The notes under the pieces are model-generated. The model was not told the DNA's origin and made no database searches. It was given only the letters and a program-made list of their open reading frames with translations. Source: JAIBJN01 sp963699495 (GTDB taxonomy: Bacteria; Actinomycetota; Thermoleophilia; Gaiellales; Gaiellaceae). Taken from it: a DNA stretch of 64,000 bases. The stretch lies in assembly GCA_963699495.1 (NCBI GenBank), contig CAVOUB010000005.1, forward strand, positions 558,001-622,000, given 5' to 3'. Below, piece after piece: positions 9,063 through 16,957 of the stretch (positions within the stretch are counted from its first letter, which is position 1; each line of letters starts with the position of its first letter). Both the position numbers and the translations under genes were made by a program.

Positions 9063-9658
9063 GCGCGGACCTCGGCGCCGATCAGCCCGAGCGCCTCGAG
9101 CTGCTCGACGACGATCCTGGCGCTCTCCTCGGGGGTCTGCGCCTCCGTGTCGACGACGATCTCCGGGCTCTCGGGCTCCTCGTACGGGTCGTCGACCCCC
9201 GTGAAGCCCTTGATCTCCCCGGCAAAGGCCTTCGCGTAGAGGCCGTTGACGTCGCGGCGGGCGCACTCCTCGACGGACGCCTTCACGAACACCTCGACGA
9301 ACGGGCCGAACTGCTCCACCAGGTCGCGCGCCTTCCGGCGCGTCTCGACGTACGGGGAGATGGCGGCGGTGATGACGGCGGCGCCGTGGCGCGTGAGGCG
9401 CGAGGCGACCCAGCCGATGCGCTCGATGTTGGTGTCGCGGTCTTCTTTCGAGAAGCCGAGGCCCTTCGACAGGTGCTGGCGGATGCTGTCGCCGTCCAGG
9501 TACTCCACGAGGTGGCCTCGCTCGTCGAGCGCGGGGCCCACGAGATGCGCGATCGTGGACTTGCCAGAGCCCGAGAGCCCCGTGAACCAGAGCGTGAACC
9601 CGCCGCCGCGCGCGTGATCGGATTCGGGGTGCTCGTGGGCGAAGAGATTGTCGCTCAA
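9059..9658 (-). CDS. cysC: Adenylylsulfate (APS) kinase
   Basis: A 199-residue kinase that phosphorylates APS to PAPS. P-loop GLSGSGKS lies at 27-34, followed by the APS-binding segment LDGDSIRQHLSKGLGFSKEDRDTNIERIG and the lid region NGLYAKAFAGEIKGFTGVDDPYE. It overlaps sat by four bases. The start is TTG at 9658, supported by AGGAGG 8-13 bases upstream. An APS kinase beside an APS-type reductase is notable, because the reductase uses APS directly. PAPS may serve sulfotransferases instead. Confidence 0.92.
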   Translation of the reverse strand: MSDNLFAHEHPESDHARGGGFTLWFTGLSGSGKSTIAHLVGPALDERGHLVEYLDGDSIRQHLSKGLGFSKEDRDTNIERIGWVASRLTRHGAAVITAAISPYVETRRKARDLVEQFGPFVEVFVKASVEECARRDVNGLYAKAFAGEIKGFTGVDDPYEEPESPEIVVDTEAQTPEESARIVVEQLEALGLIGAEVRA

Positions 9659-9670
9659 CCGTTGTGCCTC

Positions 9671-9715
9671 CTAGGTGTCCTTCTGCTCGACGTGGATGCC
9701 GCACTCAAGCTTCAT
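9671..9715 (-). repeat. Second, displaced copy of the cysH catalytic-tail sequence
   Basis: From ATG 9715 this encodes MKLECGIHVEQKDT and then stops. It repeats the ECGIH catalytic-tail coding sequence that occurs at about 9786-9812. The two copies share a near-identical stretch of about 22 bases (core AGTGCGGCATCCACGT) and then diverge. Both copies are in the same frame, which differs from the cysH body. It could be a tail duplication, the remnant of a second cysH, or an assembly artefact. It precedes cysC by 13 bases. Confidence 0.7.
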
Positions 9716-10461
9716 GACGGGGGAACCCATGGGTTCGCCCGTGAGCCCCCTCCTTCTCTCGTGCGTCTGTCAGTTGCCCTCCGTAACGTGGATGCCGCAC
9801 TCAGCTTGTCGGAGCCCGCCCAGCGGCCCGCGCGCTCCTCCTCGTCCGGCCTCGTGGGCCGGGTGCACGGGATGCAGCCGATCGAACGGTAGCCGACGTC
9901 GTGCAAGGGGTTGTAGGGAATGTCGTTCCGCACGATGTACTGCCACACGTCCTTCTCGCTCCAGTCCGCGAGCGGCTGAACCTTCCAGACGCCGTAGCGC
10001 TCCGAGCGCTCCACCTTCCTGGCGCTCGCCCGGGAGGGCGACTGCTCGCGGCGGATGCCCGAGACCCAGGCATCGTACGGCTCCAGCGCCTGGATCAGCG
10101 GCTCGACCTTGCGGATGTGGCAGCAGCGGTCGGGGTTCGTCTCCCACAGGTTCGGGCCCTCGAGCTTGTGCTGCTCCGCGATCGTGATCACCTCGGGCAC
10201 GATCAGGTTGAGCCCGTAGCGCGCGACGAGCCGCTCACGGGTTTCGTACGACTCCCGGAAGAAGAGCTGCGTGTCGAGCTCCACGATGTCCACGTCCAGA
10301 CCGAGCTCCGAGATCATGTGCACGAGGACGGACGACTGCTTCTGCCACGAGCACGAGAGGCAGAGCCGCTCGCCGAACTCCTCGGACGCCCAGCGGAGGA
10401 CGTCCTCGGCCGGCAGGGCCTCGATCTCGGCGTCAGTCAGCGAGAGCTGCAGGCTCGTCAC
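9712..10461 (-). CDS. cysH: APS reductase with frameshifted C-terminal catalytic tail
   Basis: This 249-residue frame reduces APS to sulfite in its intact form. The sulfonucleotide reductase core is present, with iron-sulfur cysteines C113-C114 and C196/C199 (GCIPCTRPT), which mark the APS-using type. The family ends in an E-C-G-I-H motif whose cysteine is catalytic. Here the frame slips at about 9807. The reading continues as SDKLSAASTLRR, while the correct tail LECGIHVTEGN lies one frame away with a stop at 9770. One missing T in AAGCT(T)GAG explains it. A second copy of the tail follows at 9671-9715. As assembled, the protein has no catalytic cysteine. It overlaps comA by 29 bases. Confidence 0.85.
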   Translation of the reverse strand: MTSLQLSLTDAEIEALPAEDVLRWASEEFGERLCLSCSWQKQSSVLVHMISELGLDVDIVELDTQLFFRESYETRERLVARYGLNLIVPEVITIAEQHKLEGPNLWETNPDRCCHIRKVEPLIQALEPYDAWVSGIRREQSPSRASARKVERSERYGVWKVQPLADWSEKDVWQYIVRNDIPYNPLHDVGYRSIGCIPCTRPTRPDEEERAGRWAGSDKLSAASTLRRATDRRTREGGGSRANPWVPPS

Positions 10462-11230
10462 GCAGGAGCACCTCCTTCAGGGTGTCGGCGCGCAGCCCGA
10501 GGCGGAGCGTCTCGAGCGGGATGACCTCGCCCGGCGGGATGTTGCCGAGGTTCACCTCGGGCCCGAACTTGCGAACGAACCACGCCTGCGAGGCCTTCGT
10601 CGGGGCTTCGAAGATGACGTCGGCCGGGTCGATGTCGTGGACGATCTCGTCGATGAGGCCCGTTCGCATCTCGCCGGTGGGCCGGTAGATGCCGGCGTTC
10701 CCGCCCTCCCGGCCCTCGGTGATGGCCTTCCACGCTCCGGCGTCAAGGTCCTCGCGCATCCACTCGACCCACTGGTAGGGCGCGTACACGACCTCCGAGT
10801 CCTTGGAGCCGACCTCGGAGAGCACGACGAAGTCCTGCGCGAAATCGGCGATCAGCTCCAGCTTGCGCTCGCGCGGGAGGTCGATCGTCCCGTCGGAGAT
10901 TTCGACGTGGGCGAGGCGGTTCGTGGAGAGCCAGCTCTTGTATTCGTCAAGCTTGCCGCGGGCGACGACGGCCTCGAACAGCGTCCCGCCGCAGACGACG
11001 GGCGTCTCGAACGAGCGGTACAGGGCGATCTTCTTCTCGAGGTTGTTCGTCACATACGAAGTGCCCCAGCCGAGCTTGACGATGTCGACGTACTCGCCTG
11101 CGGTGTCGAAGAGACCCTCGATGTCGCGCAGGTTCATCCCCTTGTCCATGACGTGCGTGAGCCCCTTCACACGCGGCTTCGGCGAGCGCGCGGGCACGTC
11201 GAGGAAGTGGTCGGGCCTAAAGTCGTTCAT
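10433..11230 (-). CDS. comA: Phosphosulfolactate synthase (ComA family)
   Basis: A 265-residue protein of the ComA family, TIM-barrel enzymes that add sulfite to phosphoenolpyruvate to give (2R)-phospho-3-sulfolactate. Family features seen are GLTHVMDKGMNL, YVDIVKLGWGTSYV, CGGTLFEAVV, HVEISDGTIDLP, VLSEVGSKDSE and EAPTKASQAWFV. In methanogens this starts coenzyme M synthesis; in Bacillus spores homologues make sulfolactate. Here the gene lies directly upstream of, and overlaps, the sulfite-producing APS reductase gene, so substrate channelling by gene order is plausible. No ComB phosphatase or ComC dehydrogenase was recognised in the window. The 3' end of comA overlaps cysH by 29 bases, and its 5' end overlaps the fumB stop region by 14. 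Confidence 0.85.
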   Translation of the reverse strand: MNDFRPDHFLDVPARSPKPRVKGLTHVMDKGMNLRDIEGLFDTAGEYVDIVKLGWGTSYVTNNLEKKIALYRSFETPVVCGGTLFEAVVARGKLDEYKSWLSTNRLAHVEISDGTIDLPRERKLELIADFAQDFVVLSEVGSKDSEVVYAPYQWVEWMREDLDAGAWKAITEGREGGNAGIYRPTGEMRTGLIDEIVHDIDPADVIFEAPTKASQAWFVRKFGPEVNLGNIPPGEVIPLETLRLGLRADTLKEVLLRDEPAALAD

Positions 11231-11801
11231 AGAGCGCCTCCAGCTTCTTGCGGGCGGATTCCTGGACGTCGTGGTAGAGCGAGGTGCCGTGGGCGTCGAT
11301 GGCGACCGTCAGCGGGCCGAAATCCTTGACGCGGAACTTCCAGAGGCACTCGGGCATGAGCTCCTCCCAGTAGACCTCCTCGATCTCCTCGATCTGGGTG
11401 GTCTCGAGGGCAGCAGCCCCGCCGACGATGGCGAAGTAGACCATCCCGAGCCGCTGCATCGGCTCGATCGCCTCGTCGGGGAGGCCGCCCTTGCCGCAGA
11501 TGGCGCGCACGCCGTAGTCGCGGCCGAGCGGCTCCGTGAAGCGCACCATGCGCGCGCTCGTCGTCGTGCCGATGCAGACCTTCTCGTACTTGCCGTCGGC
11601 TAGCTTGCGCACGCCCGGCGCCGTGTGCAGGAGGAAGGCGCCGTCGAGGTCCAGGGGCGGCTCGATCCCCTGGTCGAAGATGCGGACCTGGGTGCGGTCG
11701 CGGATGCCGATGATGTGGCCGTCGACGAGGACGGAGTCGCCGGCCCTGAGCTCGCGGATCTGCTCCTCGGACGCAGGGAAGGTGAGGCGGCGCTCGGCCA
11801 T
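11217..11801 (-). CDS. fumB: Fumarate hydratase class I, beta (C-terminal) subunit
   Basis: A 194-residue beta subunit of the oxygen-sensitive iron-sulfur fumarase, which interconverts fumarate and malate. It begins MAERRLTFPASEEQIRELRAGDSVLVDGHIIGIRD and carries the family's GRDYGVRAICGKGGL and YFAIVGGAAAL segments. ATG at 11801 is preferred over TTG 11804. In most genomes the beta gene abuts the alpha gene. Here 166 bases separate it from fumA, and they hold two copies of a palindromic repeat. It continues into comA with a 14-base overlap. Confidence 0.9.
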   Translation of the reverse strand: MAERRLTFPASEEQIRELRAGDSVLVDGHIIGIRDRTQVRIFDQGIEPPLDLDGAFLLHTAPGVRKLADGKYEKVCIGTTTSARMVRFTEPLGRDYGVRAICGKGGLPDEAIEPMQRLGMVYFAIVGGAAALETTQIEEIEEVYWEELMPECLWKFRVKDFGPLTVAIDAHGTSLYHDVQESARKKLEALYERL

Positions 11802-11813
11802 CAACTGGCTCCC

Positions 11814-11850
11814 GAAGACGTGTCAGGGGTCAGACCCCGGCCGTGGCCGG
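11814..11850. repeat. 37-bp palindromic interspersed repeat, copy A
   Basis: This copy has core GGGGTCAGACCCC (a 6-bp palindrome around A), preceded by GAAGACGTGTCA and followed by GGCCGTGG. It is nearly identical to copy B at 11919-11955 (35 of 37 bases match). Both lie between fumA and fumB. The layout resembles REP-like short palindromes. No transposase is nearby. Confidence 0.85.
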
Positions 11851-11918
11851 AAGGGACCTGGACGCTGGCCGTTTGCAGGTTTTTCATCTCCGCTGCCGTC
11901 CGAGCGGCCCCGTCCTCG

Positions 11919-11955
11919 GAAGACGTGTCAGGGGTCAGACCCGGGCCGTGGCTGG
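11919..11955. repeat. 37-bp palindromic interspersed repeat, copy B
   Basis: A direct repeat of copy A, 105 bp away, with two differences (CCCGGG for CCCCGG, GCTGG for GCCGG). It ends 12 bases before the fumA stop codon on the other side of the spacer. The intervening DNA shows no reading frame of its own. A diverged third copy lies at 54027-54051. Confidence 0.85.
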
Positions 11956-11967
11956 AGAGGACGATCA

Positions 11968-12861
11968 TCAGGCCTCCCGGTCGTAGTCGACAGTGCCGTC
12001 GGCGCTTACGTGCGCGCTGGCCCTGCGGGCGGCCCAGCACTGGTAGTTGACGGCCACTGGGTTCAGGGTCATGTGCGTGTCCGCGTGCTCGACGTGGCAC
12101 TGGAGGACGGTGACGTCCCCGCCCAGCCCCATCGGGCCGATTCCGGTCTCGTTGAGCAGATCCTTGAGCTCGTCCTCGAGCTGCGCGACGAGTGGGTCCG
12201 GGTTGCGCGTGCCGACCGGCCGCGCGATCGCCTCCTTGGCGAGGTGCATCGCGTAGTCGGCAGAGCCCCCGATCCCGACGCCGACGATCCCGGGCGGACA
12301 GGGCTTCCCGCCGGCGCCCACGATCGAGTCGAGCACGAAGCGCTTGATCCCCGCGACGCCGTCGGCCGGGACGCACATCTTCAGGAAGCTCATGTTCTCG
12401 GAGCCGGAGCCCTTGGGCACGCACTTGACGTCGAGCCCGTCCCAATCCGGCACGAAGTCCCAGTGGACGATGGGGATGCGGTAGCCCACGTTCTGGCCCG
12501 TGTTCTCGCGGGTGAGCGTGTGCACGGTGTTGGAGCGCAGCGGATGCTCGATCGTCGCGCGCTCGGTGCCGTCGTAGAGCGCCTGGTAGATACGGGCCGG
12601 GTGGAGCGGGAAGTGCTCGCCCACGCGGCAGTAGTAGACCGCGATGCCCGTGTCCTGGCACACGAGGTTCCTCTCCTCCTCCGCCACCTCGACGTTCCTC
12701 AGGATCGTCTGCAGGACCCGCTGCCCCGGCACCGAGGTCTCCGTGGCCGCCGCCTCGGCGAGCGCGTCGCGCAGATCCTGCGGGATGTCCTTCAGCGCCC
12801 AGACGTAGAGGTACGCCGCGGCGCCCTCGATGACCTTCTCCAGATCGGTGGCGATTGCCAT
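11968..12861 (-). CDS. fumA: Fumarate hydratase class I, alpha (N-terminal) subunit
   Basis: A 297-residue catalytic alpha subunit of two-subunit class I fumarase. It holds the [4Fe-4S] cluster, with candidate ligand cysteines in NLVCQDTG (C68), SFLKMCVPADG and GGKPCPPGIVGVGIGG. Start ATG at 12861 overlaps the stop of the upstream flavoprotein by one base (TGATG), so the two are coupled. The product would pair with the beta subunit at 11217-11801 despite the repeat-filled gap. The upstream frame extension lies inside the flavoprotein gene and was discarded. Confidence 0.92.
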   Translation of the reverse strand: MAIATDLEKVIEGAAAYLYVWALKDIPQDLRDALAEAAATETSVPGQRVLQTILRNVEVAEEERNLVCQDTGIAVYYCRVGEHFPLHPARIYQALYDGTERATIEHPLRSNTVHTLTRENTGQNVGYRIPIVHWDFVPDWDGLDVKCVPKGSGSENMSFLKMCVPADGVAGIKRFVLDSIVGAGGKPCPPGIVGVGIGGSADYAMHLAKEAIARPVGTRNPDPLVAQLEDELKDLLNETGIGPMGLGGDVTVLQCHVEHADTHMTLNPVAVNYQCWAARRASAHVSADGTVDYDREA

Positions 12862-14054
12862 CAGCCCCTCGCTCTCTCGGCGGCGGCCTTGCCCGCGCGG
12901 CGCCCGAAGACACAGCATTCGAGCAGGGAGTTGCCCATCATCCGGTTGCGGCCGTGCGTGCCGCCGGCGATCTCGCCGCAGGCGAAGAGCCCTTCGACGG
13001 TGGTCTCGCCGCGCTCGTCGATCGTGAGCCCGCCGTTCTGGTAGTGGAGCACGGGGAAGGTGAAGATCGGCTCGGCCAGCGGGTCGATCCCGGCGGCCCG
13101 GTAGCGGCGGAGCATGTACGGCAGCGAGATCTCGGCGTCCTCGGGAGAGATCCGCGTCGTGTCGAGCCAGACCGCGGGACGGCCGTCCGGCGTCTCGACT
13201 CCGCGGCCATTCTCGACCTCGTCGAAGATCGCCCGGGAGACCTCGTCGCGCGGCCCGAGCGAGTCGGTGAACTCCTCGCGCTCGGCGTTCAGCAGCACCG
13301 CGCCGTAGGCGCGCGTCGTCTCCGGAATGGAGTAGCCCTGCATTCCCTCGGGCCAGGCACCGCCGTTCGGGTGGTACTGCAGCGCATCGAGGTCGCGCGC
13401 TTCGGCGCCGAGCCCGAGCGCGATCTCGGTCACCTCGCCGGTGGCGCCGGGGTGGTTCGTGGTCAGCTCGCCGCGCTCCTCTGCCTCGCGGAAGCAGCGG
13501 CCGCCGGCCGCGAGCACGACGGCTCCGGCATCGATCTCGTGCTCGCCGCAGCGCGCGCGCCAGCCGCTCTCGGTCTGCTCGAGCCCGGCGAGCGGCGACT
13601 TCGGGAGCGTGAGCGCGCTCGAGCCCTCGACGGCCTCGCGCAGGGCACTCGTGATCGCGAGACCCGTGCGGTCGCCGACCTGGAGGAGGCGCTTGCGGCT
13701 CGCGCCGCCGCAGCGGGCGAGGCGGTAGCCGCCGTTCGAGCGCGTGAACTGGACACCGTGCTCCTCGAGCCACTGGATCGTGCCCGGAGCCTCCGACGTG
13801 AGGACGCGTACGAGGCCCATGTCGGCGGTCTCGTGCGAGCTCCGCCAGACGTCCTCCGCATGGATGTCGGGCGAGTCGTCCTCGCCGAAGGCCGCCTGGA
13901 TCCCGCCCTGGGCCTTGGCGGAGTTGCAGGACTGGATCGACGCCTTGGCCGCGAGAGCGACGCGCGCGCCGGCGCGCTCGGCGGAAAGGGCCGCCGCGAG
14001 CCCGGAGGCGCCGCTTCCGACCACGAGCACGTCGACGGAGATGGGCTCGCCCAT
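12861..14054 (-). CDS. FAD-dependent fumarate reductase/succinate dehydrogenase-type flavoprotein, short form
   Basis: A 397-residue flavoprotein of the FrdA/SdhA/L-aspartate oxidase family. The FAD-binding start is VDVLVVGSGASGLAAAL, followed by SCNSAKAQGGIQAAFG, active-site region QYHPNGG (QFHPTG in most relatives) and HGRNRMMGNSLLECCVFGRRAG. It ends after the FAD domain and lacks the C-terminal helical domain of full SdhA (about 560-600 residues). This is like archaeal thiol:fumarate-reductase-type subunits. The adjacency to fumarase suggests it acts on fumarate or succinate. No iron-sulfur subunit is nearby. A GTG at 14066 would add four residues. Confidence 0.75.
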   Translation of the reverse strand: MGEPISVDVLVVGSGASGLAAALSAERAGARVALAAKASIQSCNSAKAQGGIQAAFGEDDSPDIHAEDVWRSSHETADMGLVRVLTSEAPGTIQWLEEHGVQFTRSNGGYRLARCGGASRKRLLQVGDRTGLAITSALREAVEGSSALTLPKSPLAGLEQTESGWRARCGEHEIDAGAVVLAAGGRCFREAEERGELTTNHPGATGEVTEIALGLGAEARDLDALQYHPNGGAWPEGMQGYSIPETTRAYGAVLLNAEREEFTDSLGPRDEVSRAIFDEVENGRGVETPDGRPAVWLDTTRISPEDAEISLPYMLRRYRAAGIDPLAEPIFTFPVLHYQNGGLTIDERGETTVEGLFACGEIAGGTHGRNRMMGNSLLECCVFGRRAGKAAAERARG

Positions 14055-14089
14055 GACGGGTCGCACTATACCATCGTTTTGCTAATTCC

Positions 14090-14112
14090 ACACATATGAA
14101 TACCTTATGTGT
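14090..14112. promoter_or_regulatory. AT-rich inverted repeat in divergent promoter region
   Basis: Arms ACACATA and TATGTGT are separated by 9 bases. They lie in the only clearly AT-rich stretch around here, between the flavoprotein-fumarase-sulfur run (minus) and the pilin-like gene (plus). This is a candidate operator for one or both directions. The 104-bp spacer holds no gene. Confidence 0.45.
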
Positions 14113-14170
14113 CTGACTCGGGCGGAAGCGGGCGGTCAAGCAGCCGTGGCAGCCGGTCGATAACGAATTC

Positions 14171-14515
14171 GTGGTTCGCACGTTCGGTCTCATCTCGGTG
14201 CTCGTGACGCTCGCGGTCGTGGGCTACCTCTACACGCAGTCGGCCGGCGAGGCCGTCCAGCCCACCGGCGGAAACGTAGTCCAGGACATGGCCGTCGACG
14301 CCGCCGCCGACGCAACGCTGCTCACCGCCCGCACGGGCGTGGAGTCGTTCTTCGCCGCGACCGGGACCTACGTCGGCGCGACCGTCCCCACGGGAGTCAC
14401 GCTCGTGACCGTGGACGCCGCTTCCTACTGCGTCCAGGTGGGAACGGGCACGACCACCAGGCACCTGACGGGCCCGGGCGGATCGCCAGCGCCCGGCCCC
14501 TGCATCGCGTCCTAG
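14171..14515 (+). CDS. Small secreted pilin-like protein
   Basis: A 114-residue protein from GTG 14171 with an N-terminal hydrophobic helix (LISVLVTLAVVGYLYTQ). The ectodomain reads like a pseudopilin: ARTGVESFFAATGTYVGATVPTGVTLVTVDAASYCVQVG, ending with a second cysteine. Two cysteines could form the C-terminal disulfide loop of pilins. There is no prepilin peptidase site (G-F-T-L-x-E) at the N-terminus, so type IV pilin assembly is not supported. Its stop shares CTAG with the convergent MFS gene. Confidence 0.6.
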   Translation: MVRTFGLISVLVTLAVVGYLYTQSAGEAVQPTGGNVVQDMAVDAAADATLLTARTGVESFFAATGTYVGATVPTGVTLVTVDAASYCVQVGTGTTTRHLTGPGGSPAPGPCIAS

Positions 14516-15813
14516 CCGGACGCCGTCGCCCCGACGTCCTTCAGGCTGCCGTCGCGCTCGGTGTCGCGTACCCCGGGCACGAACAGGAACGAGATGGTGG
14601 CAATCGACGCGGCGACACCGGCGACGACCAGGGTCGTCTGCGCGCCGAGCCCGGCGGACACGGGGCCGGTGAGCGCGAACGAGATGGGCACCAGGCTGGT
14701 CGAGATGAACCAGTCCAGGCTGGTCACGCGGCCCAGCAGCTGGGTGGGGACGAGGCTCTGCACGAGCGTTCCCCAGACGACCATCCCGGCTGTGAAGGAG
14801 GCGCCCTCGAGCAGGCTGATCGCCAGGAGCTGCCAGACCGAGCCCGCGAGGCCGAAGCCGACGAGCGCAAGCGACCCGATCGTCCACGCGCCGTACATGA
14901 ACGTGATGTGCCGGCGCGGGAGCCCGCGCTGGCCCAGGATCAGGGCGGCCAGGATCGAGCCGACGCCGCCGCAGGCGAGCACCAGGCCGAAGTCGTTGGC
15001 GCCCCCTCCCAGCTCGTTGCGGACGCGGTAGGGGACGAGGACCTCCACCGGGCCCCAGTAGGCGAGCAGGAAGACGGCGGCGCCGATCAGCGTCGCCCAG
15101 AGCCAGGCGTGGGCCCTGACGAATACGAGCCCCTCTCGCAGCTCACGCAGGAACGAGATCCCGGCCTCCTCGGCCTCCCGGCGCACAACGCTGCGGTGCC
15201 GGATGAGAGAGATGGCCGTCGCGGAGGCGAGGAACGTGACGGCGTCGAGGATGAACGCCTCGCCGGGGCCGAAGGCGGCCACCAGCCACCCGCCCAGGGC
15301 GGGACCGACAAGCAGGAACGCGAAGGGCCGGATGAACTGGTCGAGCGAGTTGGCCTGGAGCAGGAGGCGGCGCGGCACGATCTGCGGCACGATCGACGTG
15401 AACGCAGGGCCGAAGAACGCCTCGCCGGTGCCGAAGACGGCCGCCAGCGCGATCAGGTGCCAGAGCTCGATCGCCCCGGTGAGCGAAAGGACTCCGATCG
15501 TGGCGGCGGCCCCCGCGCGCACGACGTCGGCGACGATCATGATCCGGCGGCGCTCGAACCGGTCCGAGACGACGCCGCCGAGCAGCACGAAGATGCCGAC
15601 CGGCAGCGTCCAGGCCACGCCGACGAGCGAGAGCGCCGTCGGCGAGTCCGAAAGCGCGTAGACCTGCCACGCGAGCGCGACCACGTAGACGCCGTCGCCG
15701 GCCAGGGAGACGGCCGCTCCCGCCCAGAGCAGGGCGAAGTCCCTCACCCTCAGCGGGCGCAGGATGCCGACGCGCGACAACCGGCCGCTCTCGAATGTCC
15801 GTCCCAGGTCCAT
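14512..15813 (-). CDS. MFS transporter (EntS/MdtH-like exporter)
   Basis: A 433-residue major facilitator with about twelve helices. Motif A is in GGVVSDRFERRR after helix 2, and the sequence runs DFALLWAGAAVSLAGDGVYVVALAW at the N-terminus, as in the EntS/macrolide-efflux branch (MFS_3). This branch exports siderophores or drugs; the substrate here is not evident. It lies seven bases downstream of rsgA on the same strand. Confidence 0.82.
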   Translation of the reverse strand: MDLGRTFESGRLSRVGILRPLRVRDFALLWAGAAVSLAGDGVYVVALAWQVYALSDSPTALSLVGVAWTLPVGIFVLLGGVVSDRFERRRIMIVADVVRAGAAATIGVLSLTGAIELWHLIALAAVFGTGEAFFGPAFTSIVPQIVPRRLLLQANSLDQFIRPFAFLLVGPALGGWLVAAFGPGEAFILDAVTFLASATAISLIRHRSVVRREAEEAGISFLRELREGLVFVRAHAWLWATLIGAAVFLLAYWGPVEVLVPYRVRNELGGGANDFGLVLACGGVGSILAALILGQRGLPRRHITFMYGAWTIGSLALVGFGLAGSVWQLLAISLLEGASFTAGMVVWGTLVQSLVPTQLLGRVTSLDWFISTSLVPISFALTGPVSAGLGAQTTLVVAGVAASIATISFLFVPGVRDTERDGSLKDVGATASG

Positions 15814-15819
15814 CGGCGC

Positions 15820-16881
15820 TCAGTAGGAGGTCTTCCTCAGCGAGCGGGCAAAGCGTCGGCGCTCCTTGCGGGCCTCCGCCAGCGCCCGAAGGTCGGTCTT
15901 CAGCTCGAGGTGGCGCAGCTCGCCCTGCAGCTTGCGGTAGCTCTCCAGCCGCTCGGTCGCGAGGCGGCCGTCGGCCAGTGCGGCTCGAACGGCGCAGCCG
16001 GGCTCGCTCTCGTGGGCGCAGTCGACGAAGCGGCACGCCGCCGCCAGCTCCGTGACGTCGGCAAACGTCTCCTCCACGCCTCCCCCGGCGTCCCAGAGGC
16101 CGAGCTCGCGCATGCCGGGTGTGTCGAGGACGAGCCCGCCGCCCGGAAGAGGGACGAGCTCGCGGTACGTGGTCGTGTGCCTGCCCTTGCCGTCGTCGCG
16201 GATCTCCTGGACGTCCTGGCGCTCCCAGCCGACCAGCCGGTTCAGGAGCGAGGACTTGCCGACGCCCGACGAGCCGAGCAGCGCGACGGTGCGGTTTCCG
16301 GCGAGGTACGGCCCGAGCTCTTCGAGCCCGGCGCCGGCGAGGCAGCTGACCACGTGCACAGGCGCGCCGAAGGCAATCGACTCGACCTCGGCCAGGTCGG
16401 CCTCCAGATCGGTCGCCAGGTCGCTCTTGTTGAGGACGATCACGGGCTGCGCGCCGCTCTCCCAGCCGGCGGCGAGGTAGCGCTCGATCCGGCGGACGCT
16501 GAGATCGCCGCCGAACGCGCTGACGAGGAAAACCACGTCGACGTTTGCGGCCACGACCTGCTCCACCGCCTCCTCCCCGGCGGCCTTGCGCGAAAACGCG
16601 CTCGCCCGCCCGAGAACGGCGTGGATCGTCGCCACTTCGGCGTCGGGCGAGTTGTCGACTGCGACCCAGTCGCCGACGGCCGGGAACTCCGCCACCGAGG
16701 CCGCGGCGTGGCGGAGGCGGCCGGCAACCTCGGCCCGGCACTCGCCGCCCTCGGTGTAGACGACGTATGCGCCGCGGTGCTGCGCGGCCACGCGCGCCGG
16801 CGCGAGCCCGTTCGCAGCGTACGGCTTGAACTGCTCTTCTCGGCTCGGGCTCCACCCGAGCGCGGTCATGTCGAACGACAA
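15820..16881 (-). CDS. rsgA: Ribosome small-subunit-dependent GTPase A
   Basis: A 353-residue circularly permuted GTPase that helps 30S maturation. It has an OB-fold N-domain, GTPase motifs in permuted order (NKSD before GSSGVGKSSLLN and DTPGM) and a C-terminal zinc region CRFVDCAHESEPGC. I place the start at TTG 16881 (MSFDMTALGWSP) because AAAGGAG lies 7 bases upstream. ATG at 16869 has no Shine-Dalgarno and would shorten it by four residues. A short ORF with its own promoter and ribosome site lies just upstream. Confidence 0.9.
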   Translation of the reverse strand: MSFDMTALGWSPSREEQFKPYAANGLAPARVAAQHRGAYVVYTEGGECRAEVAGRLRHAAASVAEFPAVGDWVAVDNSPDAEVATIHAVLGRASAFSRKAAGEEAVEQVVAANVDVVFLVSAFGGDLSVRRIERYLAAGWESGAQPVIVLNKSDLATDLEADLAEVESIAFGAPVHVVSCLAGAGLEELGPYLAGNRTVALLGSSGVGKSSLLNRLVGWERQDVQEIRDDGKGRHTTTYRELVPLPGGGLVLDTPGMRELGLWDAGGGVEETFADVTELAAACRFVDCAHESEPGCAVRAALADGRLATERLESYRKLQGELRHLELKTDLRALAEARKERRRFARSLRKTSY

Positions 16882-16957
16882 CCTGAGACTCCTTTGCTTG
16901 CAGGGGCTGAGAACGCGGTTCCGCGCGGTCTCGAGCGTTGTTTCGGAGGCTCGGCTG

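Noticed and set aside
11814..11955. Possible CRISPR array from two 37-bp direct repeats
   Set aside because: Only two repeats with one 68-bp gap, no cas genes, and a third copy lies inside a coding gene; a palindromic interspersed repeat fits better.
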